NCBI RefSeq assembly: GCF_000226955.1
Contig: NZ_AGFU01000015.1
Span: 1 to 64,000, forward strand
Direction: 5' to 3'
Origin: Sphingomonas elodea ATCC 31461
GTDB lineage: Bacteria; Pseudomonadota; Alphaproteobacteria; Sphingomonadales; Sphingomonadaceae
DNA length: 64,000 nt
Translations under genes and position numbers: made by a program
Notes under the pieces: model-generated
Seen by the model: only the letters and a program-made list of their open reading frames with translations
Databases searched by the model: none
What the model was told of the DNA's origin: nothing
Shown: positions 8,653 to 18,367 of the stretch, in pieces
Position numbering within the stretch: the stretch's first letter is position 1
Layout of the letters: each line of letters opens with the position of its first letter

Positions 8653-9467
8653 GCATTCTCGCCGACCCCAATGCCGCGCGCGACCATGCGCGGGCGATGG
8701 CCGGCACCGTCGTCGAGGCGATGCCGATCCTGCCGCCCAAGGCGGACGACCTGCCCGCGGGCGTGCGCGCCGAGGATCTGGTCTGGGAAGAGACGATCGC
8801 CGCGGGCGGCTATGCCAGCCGCGTGCTGGCGCGCGGCACAAGGCTTCGGCTGATCGACGTGCAGGGCGATGCCTGCGCCTCGCTGCAGCTGTTCAACGCC
8901 GCGATGCCCACCGAGCGCTTGAACGTCGCCGATACGGTGAAGGTGCAGTGGAACGCCTATCTCGGAACCGGCGGCCTGTTCCTCTCCGACATGGGCCGCG
9001 TGCTCGCCAGCATCGAGCACGATGACGCGGGCACGCACGACGCATTCTGCGGCGCCTCCAACGCCGCATCGAACGCACGCCGCTATGGCGACGGCAGCAA
9101 TTCGGGGCCGTATCCCAATGCCCGCGACCGGCTGCTGCTGGGTGCCGCCAAGCACGGCCTCGCCCGCCGCGACGTTCACCCCTGCGTCAACCTGTTCAAG
9201 GGCGTCCGCATCGCCGCCGACGGCACCACCGAACCGCAGCTCGGTCCGTTCGCGCCCGGCCGCACGCTGGTACTCCGCGCCGAGATGGACCTGATCGTCG
9301 TGCTGGCCAACTGCCCGCATGTCCTCGATCCGCGCCCCTGGACCGTCACCCCCTTGCGCGCCACCGCCTGGCGCGGCCCGGTGACGGCGCAGGACGATCC
9401 GATCCGCAACGCGACGCCCGAGCGGCAGCGCGCCTTCCTCAACACCGAAGACTGGGTCCGCCGCTGA
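8649..9467 (+). CDS. DUF1989 protein (UAAP1), probable carboxyguanidine deiminase subunit
   Basis: A 272-residue protein of the family called urea carboxylase-associated protein 1 (DUF1989). Conserved features include HDAFCGASN, HPCVNLFKGV and MDLIVVLANCPHVLDP, with cysteines and histidines at positions expected for the active site. Work from about 2020-21 on this family showed that the two DUF1989 proteins together act as carboxyguanidine deiminase, turning carboxyguanidine into allophanate and ammonia. Here it starts 4 bp inside the regulator gene and overlaps the second subunit by one base (TGATG), which fits a two-subunit enzyme. The specific assignment is by homology and context. Confidence 0.88.
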   Translation: MSILADPNAARDHARAMAGTVVEAMPILPPKADDLPAGVRAEDLVWEETIAAGGYASRVLARGTRLRLIDVQGDACASLQLFNAAMPTERLNVADTVKVQWNAYLGTGGLFLSDMGRVLASIEHDDAGTHDAFCGASNAASNARRYGDGSNSGPYPNARDRLLLGAAKHGLARRDVHPCVNLFKGVRIAADGTTEPQLGPFAPGRTLVLRAEMDLIVVLANCPHVLDPRPWTVTPLRATAWRGPVTAQDDPIRNATPERQRAFLNTEDWVRR

Positions 9468-10102
9468 TGGAACAGGATGTGGCACTTGCCGGCCTCACCG
9501 GCCGGGTGATCCATGACGAGATCGTCCCCGCCCGCGCCCCCTGGCTGCACCGGGTGAAGGCGGGCGAAACGCTCCGCGTAGTCGACCTCGAAGGCAACCA
9601 GGCAGTCGATTTCCTGCTCTACGCCACCCACGACGATGCCGAGCGTTATAGCGCGCAGGACACGATCGCGGCGCAGGCCAACATCTTCCTGCGGACCGGC
9701 AGCGTGCTGCGCTCGAACGAAGGCCGCCCGATGATGACGATCACCGCCACCGCGGTCGAGTATCACGACACGATCGGCGGCGCCTGCTCCTGCGAGTCCA
9801 ACACGCTGCGCTACGGCCATTTCACCAAGGCGCAGCACGCCTGTGTCGACAATTTCCTCGAAGCCAATCTCCGCGACGGCCGGGGCAAGCGCGACATCGT
9901 GTCGAACGTCAATTTCTTCATGAACGTGCCGGTCGAGGCCGATGGGGCACTGGGCATCGTCGACGGCATCTCGGCGCCCGGCCTGACCGTGGACTTGCGC
10001 GCAGAAATGGATGTGACCGTGGTCGTTTCGAATTGCCCGCAGATCAACAATCCCTGCAATGGCTTCAATCCCACCCCCGTCCGCATGATCGTCACCGCAT
10101 GA
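9467..10102 (+). CDS. DUF1989 protein (UAAP2), probable carboxyguanidine deiminase subunit
   Basis: A 211-residue paralogue of the preceding gene. It shares the patterns IGGACSCESNTLRYG, ACVDNFLEAN and MDVTVVVSNCPQINNPC near the C-terminus. It belongs to urea carboxylase-associated protein 2. With UAAP1 it is expected to hydrolyse carboxyguanidine to allophanate in the cytoplasm. The stop overlaps the start of the carboxylase gene (ATGA at 10099-10102), so translation of enzyme subunits and carboxylase is coupled. Confidence 0.88.
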   Translation: MEQDVALAGLTGRVIHDEIVPARAPWLHRVKAGETLRVVDLEGNQAVDFLLYATHDDAERYSAQDTIAAQANIFLRTGSVLRSNEGRPMMTITATAVEYHDTIGGACSCESNTLRYGHFTKAQHACVDNFLEANLRDGRGKRDIVSNVNFFMNVPVEADGALGIVDGISAPGLTVDLRAEMDVTVVVSNCPQINNPCNGFNPTPVRMIVTA

Positions 10103-13100
10103 GCGTGCGCACGGTCCTGATCGCCAATCGCGGGGCGATCGCCTGCCGAATCATCCGCACGCTCAAGAAGATGGGCATCCGCTCGGTCGCGGTGTTCTCC
10201 GATGCCGACGAAGCCTCGCGCCATGTCGCACTCGCAGACATCGCGGTGCGGATCGGCCCGGGCCCGGCGGCGGAAAGCTATCTCGACGTCGCCCGCATCC
10301 TCGCGGCGGCCATGGAGACGGGCGCCGACGCGATCCACCCCGGCTATGGCTTCCTCTCCGAGAACGCGGGCTTTGCCGAGGCCTGCGAGGCCGCCGGCAT
10401 CGCGTTCATCGGCCCGAGCGCCGACAGCATCCGCGCCTTCGGCCTCAAGCACAGCGCCCGCGCGCTCGCTGAGGCGCAGAACGTCCCCCTCGCCCCCGGC
10501 ACCGGCCTGCTCGACAGCGTCGAAGCAGCGCTCGAAGCGGCCGAACGCATCGGCTATCCGGTGATGCTCAAGGCGACCGCCGGCGGTGGCGGGATCGGCA
10601 TGCGGGTATGCACCGACGCCCAGGCGGTGCGCGACGGCTATGCGGCGGTGGCGCGGCTCGGCGCGGGCAATTTCGGCGATGCCGGGCTGTTCCTCGAACG
10701 CTTCGTGCCGCGCGCGCGGCATGTCGAGGTGCAGATCTTCGGCGACGGCCAGGGCCGCGTCGTCGCACTCGGCGAGCGCGACTGCTCGCTCCAGCGCCGC
10801 AACCAGAAGGTCGTCGAAGAAGCCCCCGCCCCGCACCTGCCCGAACACATCCGCGCCGCGCTGATCGAAGCGGCAGTGCGGCTGGGCCGGGCGGCCAACT
10901 ATCGCTCCGCCGGCACGGTCGAGTTCCTCTACGATCCGGCGCGCCAGGACTGGTTCTTCCTCGAGGTGAATACGCGCCTCCAGGTCGAGCACGGCGTCAC
11001 CGAGGAAGTGACCGGCGTCGATCTGGTCGAATGGATGGTGCGCGGCGCGGGCGGCGACTACAGCTTCCTCGACACTCCCGTCCCCGCCCCCAAAGGCTGG
11101 TCGATCCAGGCGCGGCTCTATGCCGAGGATCCCGCGGTCGACTTCCGCCCGGCCTCGGGCACGCTCACCGAGGTCGCCTTCCCGGAAGGCGTCCGCGTCG
11201 AAAGCTGGGTGGAATCGGGCAGCGCCGTCTCCTCCTTCTACGACCCGATGCTCGCCAAGCTGATCGTCCACGGCGAGGACCGCGAGTCCGCCGTCGCGGC
11301 GATGCAGGCGGCGCTCGACCGCACCCGCTTCGCCGGGATCGAGACCAATGTCCGCTGGCTCCGCGACGTGGCCCGCGCCACCGATTTCGTCACCGGTGAC
11401 GTCTCGACGCGCTCGCTGGAGACGGTGGTCCACCGCCCGCAGAGCATCGTCGTCCGTTCCGCCGGCACCGCGACCAGCGTGCAGGATTATCCCGGCCGCG
11501 TCGGCCTGTGGGATATCGGCGTGCCGCCCTCCGGCCCGATGGACGCCCGCGCCTTCCGCCTCGGCAACATGCTGCTCGGCAACGACAGCGCCGCGCCCGG
11601 ACTGGAAGTGACCGCCACCGGTCCGACACTCCAGTTCAACACCGCGACGCGCATCGTCCTCACCGGCGCCGATTTCGCCGCCACGCTCGACGGCAAACCG
11701 GTCCCGCGCAACAAGCCCGTCGCCATCGCCGAGGGCCAGACGCTGGCACTCGGCCGCGTCACCGGCGGCGGCATGCGCGGCTATATCCTGTTCGCCGGCG
11801 GGCTCGACGTGCCGAGCTATCTCGGCAGCGCCAGCACCTTCGATCTCGGCGAGTTCGGCGGTCATGGCGGGCGGGTGCTCCGCGTCGGCGACACGCTGCA
11901 CCTCACCGATCATGCGCCGGCGGTGATCCCGGGCCCACGCGCGATCGACCAAGCGCAACTCGGCCCCGACTGGACGATCCGCGTCCTCTACGGCCCGCAC
12001 GGCGCCCCCGATTTCTTCGCGCCGGAGGATGTCGACACGATCCTCTCCGCCGAGTGGAAGGTCCATTACAACAGCAACCGGACCGGCGTGCGGTTGGTCG
12101 GCCCCAAGCCGCACTGGGCACGCAAGGATGGCGGCGAGGCGGGGCTTCACCCCTCCAACATCCACGATAACCCGTACGCGATCGGCGCGCTGGACTTTAC
12201 CGGCGACATGCCGATCATCCTCGGCCCCGACGGCCCCTCGCTCGGCGGCTTCGTCTGCCCGTTCGTGGTGATCGCGGCGGACCTGTGGAAGGTCGGCCAG
12301 CTCGCACCGGGCGACCGCATCCAGTTCGAGCAGGTCAGCCTCGACGAGGCCGATGCCGCCGCAGCAGTCGAAGAGGCCTGGATCGAAGGCCGCGCCGCCA
12401 CCGCGACCAGCCCCGCCAAGGGCGGCGGGCGCGACGCGATCCTGGTCGATCTGCCCGCCAAGGGTCGCCGCCCGCGCGTGCTGTTCCGCCGCCAGGGCGA
12501 CCGCAACCTGCTGGTCGAATATGGCCCGATCACGCTGGACTTGGAACTGCGCCTGCGCGTCCATGCCGCGACCACGGCGCTCGCAGCCCTCGCGCTGCCG
12601 GGCATTCTCGATATCGTCCCCGGCATCCGCTCGTTCCAGGTGCATATCGACGGCATCCGCCTCAAGGAAGCGGGCCTGATCGAGCGGCTGACGCAGATCG
12701 AGAACGAACTGGGTGATCTCGAGGATTTCGTCATCCCTTCGCGCATCGTCCACCTGCCGCTGAGCTGGAACGACCCCGCGATCCACGAGACGATCCAGCG
12801 CTATATGCGCGTGGTCCGCGACGATGCGCCCTGGTGCCCGGACAATATCGAGTTCATCCGCCGCGCCAACGGGCTCGCCAGCGCCGAGGAGGTCCACCGG
12901 ATCATCTTCGACGCCAGCTACCTCGTCTACGGCCTGGGCGACGTGTATCTCGGCGCACCGGTCGCCACCCCGATCGATCCGCGCCACCGGCTCGTCACCA
13001 CCAAATACAACCCGGCCCGCACCTGGACGCCGCCCAACGTGGTGGGCATCGGCGGCGCGTATATGTGCATCTATGGCATGGAGGGTCCGGGCGGCTACCA

Positions 13101-13698
13101 GCTGTTCGGCCGCACCATCCAGGTGTGGAACACCTATCGCCAGACCGGCGCCTTTGCCGAGGGCAAGCCCTGGCTGCTCCGCTTCTTCGACCAGATCCGC
13201 TTCTTCCCCGTAAGCCACGAAGAGCTGACCGAATGGCGGCGCGACTTCCCGCTGGGGCGCCGCGAAATCCGCATCGAGGAAACCGAGTTCCGGCTCTCCG
13301 AGTATCGCGAATTTCTCGCCGAGAATGCCCGCTCGATCGCCGCATTCGAAAAGCAGCGCAACGCCGCCTTCGCCGCCGAGCGTGCGGAGTGGGAACGAAA
13401 GGGCGAGTTCGATCGCGTCGCCAGCCTCACCGAAACCGCCGACGACAGTGCCGATGAAGCAGTGACGGTGCCGGACGGCGCCGAACTGGTCGAGGCGCCG
13501 TTCGGCGGCAGCGTGTGGAAGCTGCTCAAGGAGGTCGGCGACCCCATCGACGCGGGCGAGACGATCGCCGTGCTCGAAGCCATGAAGATGGAGTTTCCGG
13601 TGACCAGCCCGGCAGCGGGTACGGTGGCCGCGCTCTATGTCGCCGAGCGGCAGACGGTCACCCCGGGGTCGCCGGTGCTGGCGCTGGTGCGGGCATGA
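10099..13698 (+). CDS. biotin-dependent guanidine/urea carboxylase
   Basis: A 1199-residue fusion enzyme. Residues 1-450 are biotin carboxylase (start VRTVLIANRGAIACRI, glycine-rich ATP-grasp loop KATAGGGGIGM at about 157-167, FFLEVNTRLQVEHGVTEE). Residues about 460-1080 are the carboxyltransferase made of KipA/KipI-type (AHS2 and AHS1) domains. The last 75 residues are the biotinyl domain with the biotinylation site EAMKM (Lys about 1163). It uses ATP and bicarbonate to carboxylate guanidine or urea. The two DUF1989 genes just upstream argue for guanidine, because urea carboxylation alone would give allophanate without needing them. The ATG at 10099 overlaps the previous stop. Confidence 0.92.
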   Translation: MSVRTVLIANRGAIACRIIRTLKKMGIRSVAVFSDADEASRHVALADIAVRIGPGPAAESYLDVARILAAAMETGADAIHPGYGFLSENAGFAEACEAAGIAFIGPSADSIRAFGLKHSARALAEAQNVPLAPGTGLLDSVEAALEAAERIGYPVMLKATAGGGGIGMRVCTDAQAVRDGYAAVARLGAGNFGDAGLFLERFVPRARHVEVQIFGDGQGRVVALGERDCSLQRRNQKVVEEAPAPHLPEHIRAALIEAAVRLGRAANYRSAGTVEFLYDPARQDWFFLEVNTRLQVEHGVTEEVTGVDLVEWMVRGAGGDYSFLDTPVPAPKGWSIQARLYAEDPAVDFRPASGTLTEVAFPEGVRVESWVESGSAVSSFYDPMLAKLIVHGEDRESAVAAMQAALDRTRFAGIETNVRWLRDVARATDFVTGDVSTRSLETVVHRPQSIVVRSAGTATSVQDYPGRVGLWDIGVPPSGPMDARAFRLGNMLLGNDSAAPGLEVTATGPTLQFNTATRIVLTGADFAATLDGKPVPRNKPVAIAEGQTLALGRVTGGGMRGYILFAGGLDVPSYLGSASTFDLGEFGGHGGRVLRVGDTLHLTDHAPAVIPGPRAIDQAQLGPDWTIRVLYGPHGAPDFFAPEDVDTILSAEWKVHYNSNRTGVRLVGPKPHWARKDGGEAGLHPSNIHDNPYAIGALDFTGDMPIILGPDGPSLGGFVCPFVVIAADLWKVGQLAPGDRIQFEQVSLDEADAAAAVEEAWIEGRAATATSPAKGGGRDAILVDLPAKGRRPRVLFRRQGDRNLLVEYGPITLDLELRLRVHAATTALAALALPGILDIVPGIRSFQVHIDGIRLKEAGLIERLTQIENELGDLEDFVIPSRIVHLPLSWNDPAIHETIQRYMRVVRDDAPWCPDNIEFIRRANGLASAEEVHRIIFDASYLVYGLGDVYLGAPVATPIDPRHRLVTTKYNPARTWTPPNVVGIGGAYMCIYGMEGPGGYQLFGRTIQVWNTYRQTGAFAEGKPWLLRFFDQIRFFPVSHEELTEWRRDFPLGRREIRIEETEFRLSEYREFLAENARSIAAFEKQRNAAFAAERAEWERKGEFDRVASLTETADDSADEAVTVPDGAELVEAPFGGSVWKLLKEVGDPIDAGETIAVLEAMKMEFPVTSPAAGTVAALYVAERQTVTPGSPVLALVRA

Positions 13699-15449
13699 CG
13701 GCGCTCGACCGTCTTTCGGTCGCGGGCATTGCCGCCGAGGTGCAGGCGGGCCGCCGCAGCGCGGTCGCGGTGATCGAGGACGTGCTCGCGCGGCTCGACG
13801 CCTATGATGCGATCCAGCCGGCCGTGTGGATTTCGCGGTTCGAACCCGACGCGCTGCGTGCCGCCGCGGCGGCCGTCGATGCGCGCGTCGCCGCGGGCGA
13901 GACGCTGCCGCTGGCCGGCGTGCCCTTCGCGGTGAAGGACAATATCGATCTCGCCGGCCTCGCCACCACCGCCGCCTGCCCGGCCTTCGCCTATCAACCG
14001 GAACAGTCGGCGACGGTGGTTGCAAAGCTGGTCGCGGCCGGGGCCGTCCCCGTGGGCAAGGCCAATCTCGACCAGTTCGCCACCGGCCTCAACGGCACGC
14101 GGAGCCCGTACGGCATCCCGCGCAACGCCTATAACCGCGCCTGGGTGAGCGGCGGCTCCAGCTCGGGATCGGCCGTGGCGGTCGCCGCCGGGCTGGTCGC
14201 CTTCGCGCTCGGCACCGACACCGCCGGTTCGGGCCGCGTCCCCGCCGCGTTCAACCATCTCGTCGGGCTCAAGCCCAGCAAGGGCCGCTGGAGCAGTGCC
14301 GGCCTCGTCCCCGCCTGCCGCACGCTCGATTGCATCACGGTCTTCGCAGGCACCACGAGCGATGCCGCGCTGGTCGATAGCATCGCCGCCGGGTTCGACG
14401 CGACGGACTCGCTTTCCCGCGACCTGCCCGACCTGCACCGCGCCCGCCGCCGGATCGGCGTGCCCCGGCCGGAGCAATGCCGCTGGTTCGGCGACATCGA
14501 ATCCGAGCATCTCTACCGCCAGGCGCTGGCAAGCCTCGACGCGGAGCTGGTCGAAATCGACCTCGCCCCGCTCGATGAAGCCGCCCGCCTCCTCTACGAC
14601 GGCCCCTGGGTCGCCGAGCGTACCGCCGCGCTGCAGGGCCTGCTTCTCGAAAACCCCGACGCGATCCACCCGGTGGTTCGCGAGATCGTCGACCAGGGCT
14701 TCGGCTACAGCGCCGTCGATGCGTTCACCGGCGCCTATCGCCTCGCCGAACTCGCCCGCATGGCGGAGGCGATGTGGGACCAGGTCGACCTGCTCGCGCT
14801 CCCCACCGTGCCGACCAGCTACCGCGTGGCAGAGATGCTCGCCGCGCCGATCGCGCTCAACGCGAGCCTCGGCACCTATACCAATTTCGTGAACCTGCTC
14901 GACATGGCGGCGATCGCGGTACCCACCGGTGCTCATGCCAGCGGCGTCGGCTTCGGCGTGACGCTGATGGGCCCGGCGGGCACCGATCGCGCGCTGGTCG
15001 AGGCGGCCAACGCATTTTTCCCCGCGCCGGCATCCCCGCCGCCGCTGGACCTGGAGGGACGGATGGAAACGGTGAAGCTCGCGGTCGTAGGCGCCCATCT
15101 CGAAGGCATGCCGCTGCACTGGCAGCTGACCTCGCGCGACGCGAAGTTCGTCACCGCCACTACCACCGCGCCGACCTACAAGCTCTACGCCATGGCCGAA
15201 AGCGTGCCGCCCAAGCCGGCGCTGGTGCATAGCGAGGACGGCGCGGCGATCGCGCTCGAAGTGTACGAGCTGGACATGGCCGCGTTCGGCAGCTTCGTCG
15301 CGGAGGTGCCGCCGCCGCTCGCGATCGGCACGGTGACGCTGGCCGACGGCAGCATGGTCAAGGGCTTCGTCGCCGAGCCGCGCGCGATGACCGGCGCGGA
15401 AGACATCACCGCGCTGGGCGGCTGGCGGGCGTACATCGCGCGGGGCTGA
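13695..15449 (+). CDS. atzF: allophanate hydrolase
   Basis: A 584-residue enzyme that splits allophanate into two ammonia and two CO2 (via N-carboxycarbamate). Residues 60-460 are an amidase-signature domain with the Ser-cisSer-Lys triad visible as Lys81 (VPFAVKDNID), Ser155 (VSGGSSSGSA) and Ser179 (GTDTAGSGRVPAA). The C-terminal 120 residues form the extra domain typical of AtzF/TrzF (MPLHWQLTSR, TYKLYAM, GGWRAYI). The start overlaps the carboxylase stop. It completes the pathway and is the last gene of the operon; a palindromic repeat follows. Confidence 0.93.
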   Translation: MTALDRLSVAGIAAEVQAGRRSAVAVIEDVLARLDAYDAIQPAVWISRFEPDALRAAAAAVDARVAAGETLPLAGVPFAVKDNIDLAGLATTAACPAFAYQPEQSATVVAKLVAAGAVPVGKANLDQFATGLNGTRSPYGIPRNAYNRAWVSGGSSSGSAVAVAAGLVAFALGTDTAGSGRVPAAFNHLVGLKPSKGRWSSAGLVPACRTLDCITVFAGTTSDAALVDSIAAGFDATDSLSRDLPDLHRARRRIGVPRPEQCRWFGDIESEHLYRQALASLDAELVEIDLAPLDEAARLLYDGPWVAERTAALQGLLLENPDAIHPVVREIVDQGFGYSAVDAFTGAYRLAELARMAEAMWDQVDLLALPTVPTSYRVAEMLAAPIALNASLGTYTNFVNLLDMAAIAVPTGAHASGVGFGVTLMGPAGTDRALVEAANAFFPAPASPPPLDLEGRMETVKLAVVGAHLEGMPLHWQLTSRDAKFVTATTTAPTYKLYAMAESVPPKPALVHSEDGAAIALEVYELDMAAFGSFVAEVPPPLAIGTVTLADGSMVKGFVAEPRAMTGAEDITALGGWRAYIARG

Positions 15450-15465
15450 ACCCACTCGCCAGAGC

Positions 15466-15561
15466 TGTCATCCCGGCGGAAGCCGGGATCCATTGACGCT
15501 CCGTTTCAGCAGGCGCCACGACCGAAAGGCGAATGGATTCCGGCTTTCGCCGGAATGACAG
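15466..15561. repeat. REP-like palindromic repeat between convergent genes
   Basis: Two inverted copies of a GC-rich palindrome face each other: one reads TGTCATCCCGGCGGAAGCCG from 15466 and its counterpart ends CGCCGGAATGACA at 15561. Each copy is itself a hairpin. This is the widespread repeat of the type found between genes in many Alpha- and Betaproteobacteria. It lies between the stop of allophanate hydrolase and the stop of the leftward MBL gene, where it could also end transcription from both sides. Confidence 0.75.
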
Positions 15562-15571
15562 ATGGGCAAAC

Positions 15572-16477
15572 TCAGTCGTTCGGCCGCGCCGGCACTGGGT
15601 AGACGATGAAGTCCGCGTGCCGGTCGATCGCCGGCACCGGCCCTGCCTTGGCCACCGCCGCACGCAGTTCCTCGATCGCCGCGGGCGCCAGCGCCAGGCC
15701 ATGCTCGCCGGCGTGCACCGGCGCTTCCATCGGATAGTCCTTCCCCGGCGTCGTCGTCATTTCGATATGCGCGCCGAGCAACGCCCGCACAGGGTGCGTT
15801 TTGGCGAACGCCGCGAGCCGCTCCGCACTGGCCCGGAAATCGTCGAAATGGTTCAGCGGCACGTAGAGCCGCCCCGGATAGAGCATGTCGCCCGAGAACA
15901 GCAGCCGCGTGCGTGCGTCATACACCATGATGTGTGCCGGCTGGTGCCCCGGCGTCGCCAGCACGTCGAGCACCCGTCCGCCCAGATCGAGATGTGCGAC
16001 ATCGCGCGGCCAGTCGGCGAAGTGGAAGAAGGCGGCGACGTCGGCGGGCTTGAGCCCAACGACATCGGTGTCCGGCCGATCGCGGAACTCGTCGTCCCCG
16101 GCATGATGGTCGCCATGGCTGTGCGAATGCGCGACGGTCAGCCGGATCGTCCGCCCGCCATGCCTGGCCCGCCAGTCGGCGACCAGCCGGTCCACCGCTG
16201 GCCGGATCTTCAGCCCGCCCGCCCCCGTATCGAGCAGCAGCGCGCGGTCGCGCCCAAAGATCAGGTACAGGAACGGCGCCTCGAAATTGGTCTTCACCGA
16301 CTGGCGGATCACGAAGGTGTCGCGGTCGATCGCCTGCACCTGCGTTTCCGGTTCGCTGGCTGCGGTGCCGTTGATCCACGGCGCGAAGGCAAGCGGTGTC
16401 GGGTCCGCCGCGCCGAGCAGCAGGAAAGCGCCGAGCGCGAGCGGAATGCAGCGTGCAACTGGGGTCATGCGCCGCAT
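15572..16477 (-). CDS. periplasmic metallo-beta-lactamase-fold hydrolase
   Basis: A protein of about 301 residues with a signal peptide (MRRMTPVARCIPLALGAFLLLGAA). The metal-binding motif of the MBL fold is present as HSHSHGDHH, followed by TPGHQPAH and the later Asp in LLFSGDML, so both metal sites look intact. The substrate is unknown; true class B beta-lactamase activity cannot be assumed. The start is uncertain between ATG 16477 and ATG 16468, since neither has a strong ribosome binding site. It points leftward and converges with the guanidine operon. Confidence 0.8.
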   Translation of the reverse strand: MRRMTPVARCIPLALGAFLLLGAADPTPLAFAPWINGTAASEPETQVQAIDRDTFVIRQSVKTNFEAPFLYLIFGRDRALLLDTGAGGLKIRPAVDRLVADWRARHGGRTIRLTVAHSHSHGDHHAGDDEFRDRPDTDVVGLKPADVAAFFHFADWPRDVAHLDLGGRVLDVLATPGHQPAHIMVYDARTRLLFSGDMLYPGRLYVPLNHFDDFRASAERLAAFAKTHPVRALLGAHIEMTTTPGKDYPMEAPVHAGEHGLALAPAAIEELRAAVAKAGPVPAIDRHADFIVYPVPARPND

Positions 16478-16604
16478 GCTGGGCCACGGCCCGATACCGG
16501 ACAAGCCGCGAAATCGCCCGCTACGTCAAACGACTTACGGCGTGCAGGCCCCGTTTCGGTCATCTTCGAATCATCGGAATCACGGGCAAGGACCGGTCGC
16601 GATC

Positions 16605-17552
16605 ATGGATGCAGCTGTTTCGAACGGGTACGCGGCGGATGGCGTGCAGGGCGGGCCGGTCAAGCGCTTCATCTTCACCCATTTCCAGCCGGCGGTGCTG
16701 GTGGCGATGATCCTCTTCTGGACCTTCGCGCCGGATTCCATCGCCAAGGCCTCGGTCGCGGTGGGCATCGGCATCGTCTTCAAGCTCTGCCTGCTCGGCA
16801 TGGAGCGGATCAGCGAGCGCCATCGCCACTGGCGGCTGACCTGGAAGGAACTGACCAGCGACCTCTTCTATGTCGCGCTCAGCTACACGCTGATCAAATG
16901 GGCCGGCAAGAATTTCGGGGACGATGCGATCATCGATGCGATCAAGCACTATTTCCATATCAAGACCGCCTGGGCCGGCCAGATCCCGATCCTGTTCCAG
17001 GCCCTCGCCATCCTGCTGATCTTCGATTTCTGCCAATACTGGATGCATCGCGGCATGCACAACTGGACGCCCCTGTGGCTCACCCATGCGCCGCATCACC
17101 ACATCACCCAGCTCAACGCGCTGAAGGGTTCCGTCGGCAATCCGATCGAGCTGTTCCTGATCGGTCTCAGCCTGGGCGGCTTCTTCGACTTCCTGCCGCG
17201 CGCGGCGCTGCTCGCAGGCGGCATCGGCATGGCGATCGGCGCCTATACCCATGCCAATATCCGTTTCAACACGCCGCGCTGGTGGTCCTTCCTGTTCAAC
17301 ACGGTCGAGCATCACAGCCTGCACCACTCGCCCGATTACGACAGCAGCCGGACCAACTACGCCAACACCTTCATCTTCATCGATCGGATCTTCGGCACCT
17401 GCGTGGACTCGCAGTCGGCGAAGGTTGGGCTCGACGATTGCCGCCGGCTCGGTATCAAGGAGCAGATGCTCTACCCGTTCCAGCCGCTGTTCGGCTGGGT
17501 GAAGCGGCTGCGCGCACCGCGTCTGCCCCAGGCCGCGGTAGCCGCGGAATGA
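16605..17552 (+). CDS. sterol desaturase/fatty acid hydroxylase family membrane protein
   Basis: A 315-residue integral membrane di-iron protein. The histidine clusters of the fatty acid hydroxylase superfamily are complete: HRGMH, HAPHHH and EHHSLHH, spaced between hydrophobic helices (for example PAVLVAMILFWTF and LFQALAILLIFDF). Members hydroxylate or desaturate lipids, sterols or carotenoids; the substrate cannot be read from sequence. The ATG at 16605 (MDAAVSNGY) is chosen because the conserved hydrophobic region begins shortly after it. The next gene starts within its stop codon (ATGA). Confidence 0.85.
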   Translation: MDAAVSNGYAADGVQGGPVKRFIFTHFQPAVLVAMILFWTFAPDSIAKASVAVGIGIVFKLCLLGMERISERHRHWRLTWKELTSDLFYVALSYTLIKWAGKNFGDDAIIDAIKHYFHIKTAWAGQIPILFQALAILLIFDFCQYWMHRGMHNWTPLWLTHAPHHHITQLNALKGSVGNPIELFLIGLSLGGFFDFLPRAALLAGGIGMAIGAYTHANIRFNTPRWWSFLFNTVEHHSLHHSPDYDSSRTNYANTFIFIDRIFGTCVDSQSAKVGLDDCRRLGIKEQMLYPFQPLFGWVKRLRAPRLPQAAVAAE

Positions 17553-18040
17553 GCGGGCTGCGCGCCCGCCTGATGCGCTGGATCTCGGCGATCTGGCACG
17601 TTCGCGGATCGCTGCCGATCGAAGGGTCGACCCGGGATCCCCTTTCCGCGCTGGAGCCGATCCTCGACGAGCGCGGCACCACGCGGGAGCGCACGCCCGA
17701 CACCCTGGTGTTCCACAAGGACAATCCGGACTCGCAGGACAGGCTCGCCTCGTTCGAGACCGGAAGCCTGGTGATCGATCGGTCGGGCGACGTGCCGCTG
17801 CTGCGCTATGACCTGACCAGCCGACCACTGCTCTGGTGCTTCTTCGCACCCGCGCCGTTCGCGGCACTGGCATTCGCCGTCCAGAGCATGCGCATCGCCG
17901 GCTACAGCTTCAGCGGCATCTTCCTCGCCCTGTATCTTGCCGGACGATGGATCGAACATCGCCAGGCGCACCGGCTGTTCCAGGCCAAACTGGCCCCCGA
18001 GCCCACGCTGCAGGAACCAGGCGGCATCGCGACCACCTGA
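17549..18040 (+). CDS. membrane protein of unknown function, coupled to the hydroxylase
   Basis: A 163-residue protein I cannot assign. Residues 1-95 are polar and cytosolic in character. A hydrophobic stretch follows (about 98-130, LLWCFFAPAPFAALAFAV and GYSFSGIFLALYLAGR) that would make one or two membrane helices. The tail is basic and proline-rich. Its start overlaps the hydroxylase stop by 4 bp, so the two are very probably co-translated and may act together on the same membrane lipid. About 300 bp of non-coding sequence follow (18041-18367). Confidence 0.7.
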   Translation: MSGLRARLMRWISAIWHVRGSLPIEGSTRDPLSALEPILDERGTTRERTPDTLVFHKDNPDSQDRLASFETGSLVIDRSGDVPLLRYDLTSRPLLWCFFAPAPFAALAFAVQSMRIAGYSFSGIFLALYLAGRWIEHRQAHRLFQAKLAPEPTLQEPGGIATT

Positions 18041-18367
18041 GAGCACGGGTACCCGTCTCCGCCCGTTCCGGCGAACCCGAAGTCGCAACGCATTACACAT
18101 GCTCAACGATGCGCGCCGCACTGACGGACGCGGCGTGCTGCACTGACTCCGCCAAGCCAGGAGGAAACCGGACGGCACGCCCGCCGCGGCAAGGATCCAT
18201 CGTGGCGGCCAGGCCATGCCCCTTCCCGCGAACCGCCAGGCGTCCGGCACTCCGTCCCTGCGCGCGGGCCAGTAATCCATATTGATACGATCATGCAGTT
18301 GCTGTACGTTTCACTAATTGGAACGTCGACTCGATAATTGGCACACGAAGTGTCGAGCGAGGTGGAG

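Noticed and set aside
9811-14025. Very long open frame on the minus strand across the carboxylase gene (and a similar one at 56906-60163 across the RND pump)
   Set aside because: These are antisense frames kept open by high GC content. Their products are low-complexity Asp/Arg/Gly/Ala-rich sequences without any domain, and the plus-strand genes are unmistakable.
15572-16477. Class B beta-lactamase (antibiotic resistance)
   Set aside because: The MBL metal motif alone is shared by many hydrolases; nothing specific to antibiotic-hydrolysing enzymes was seen.
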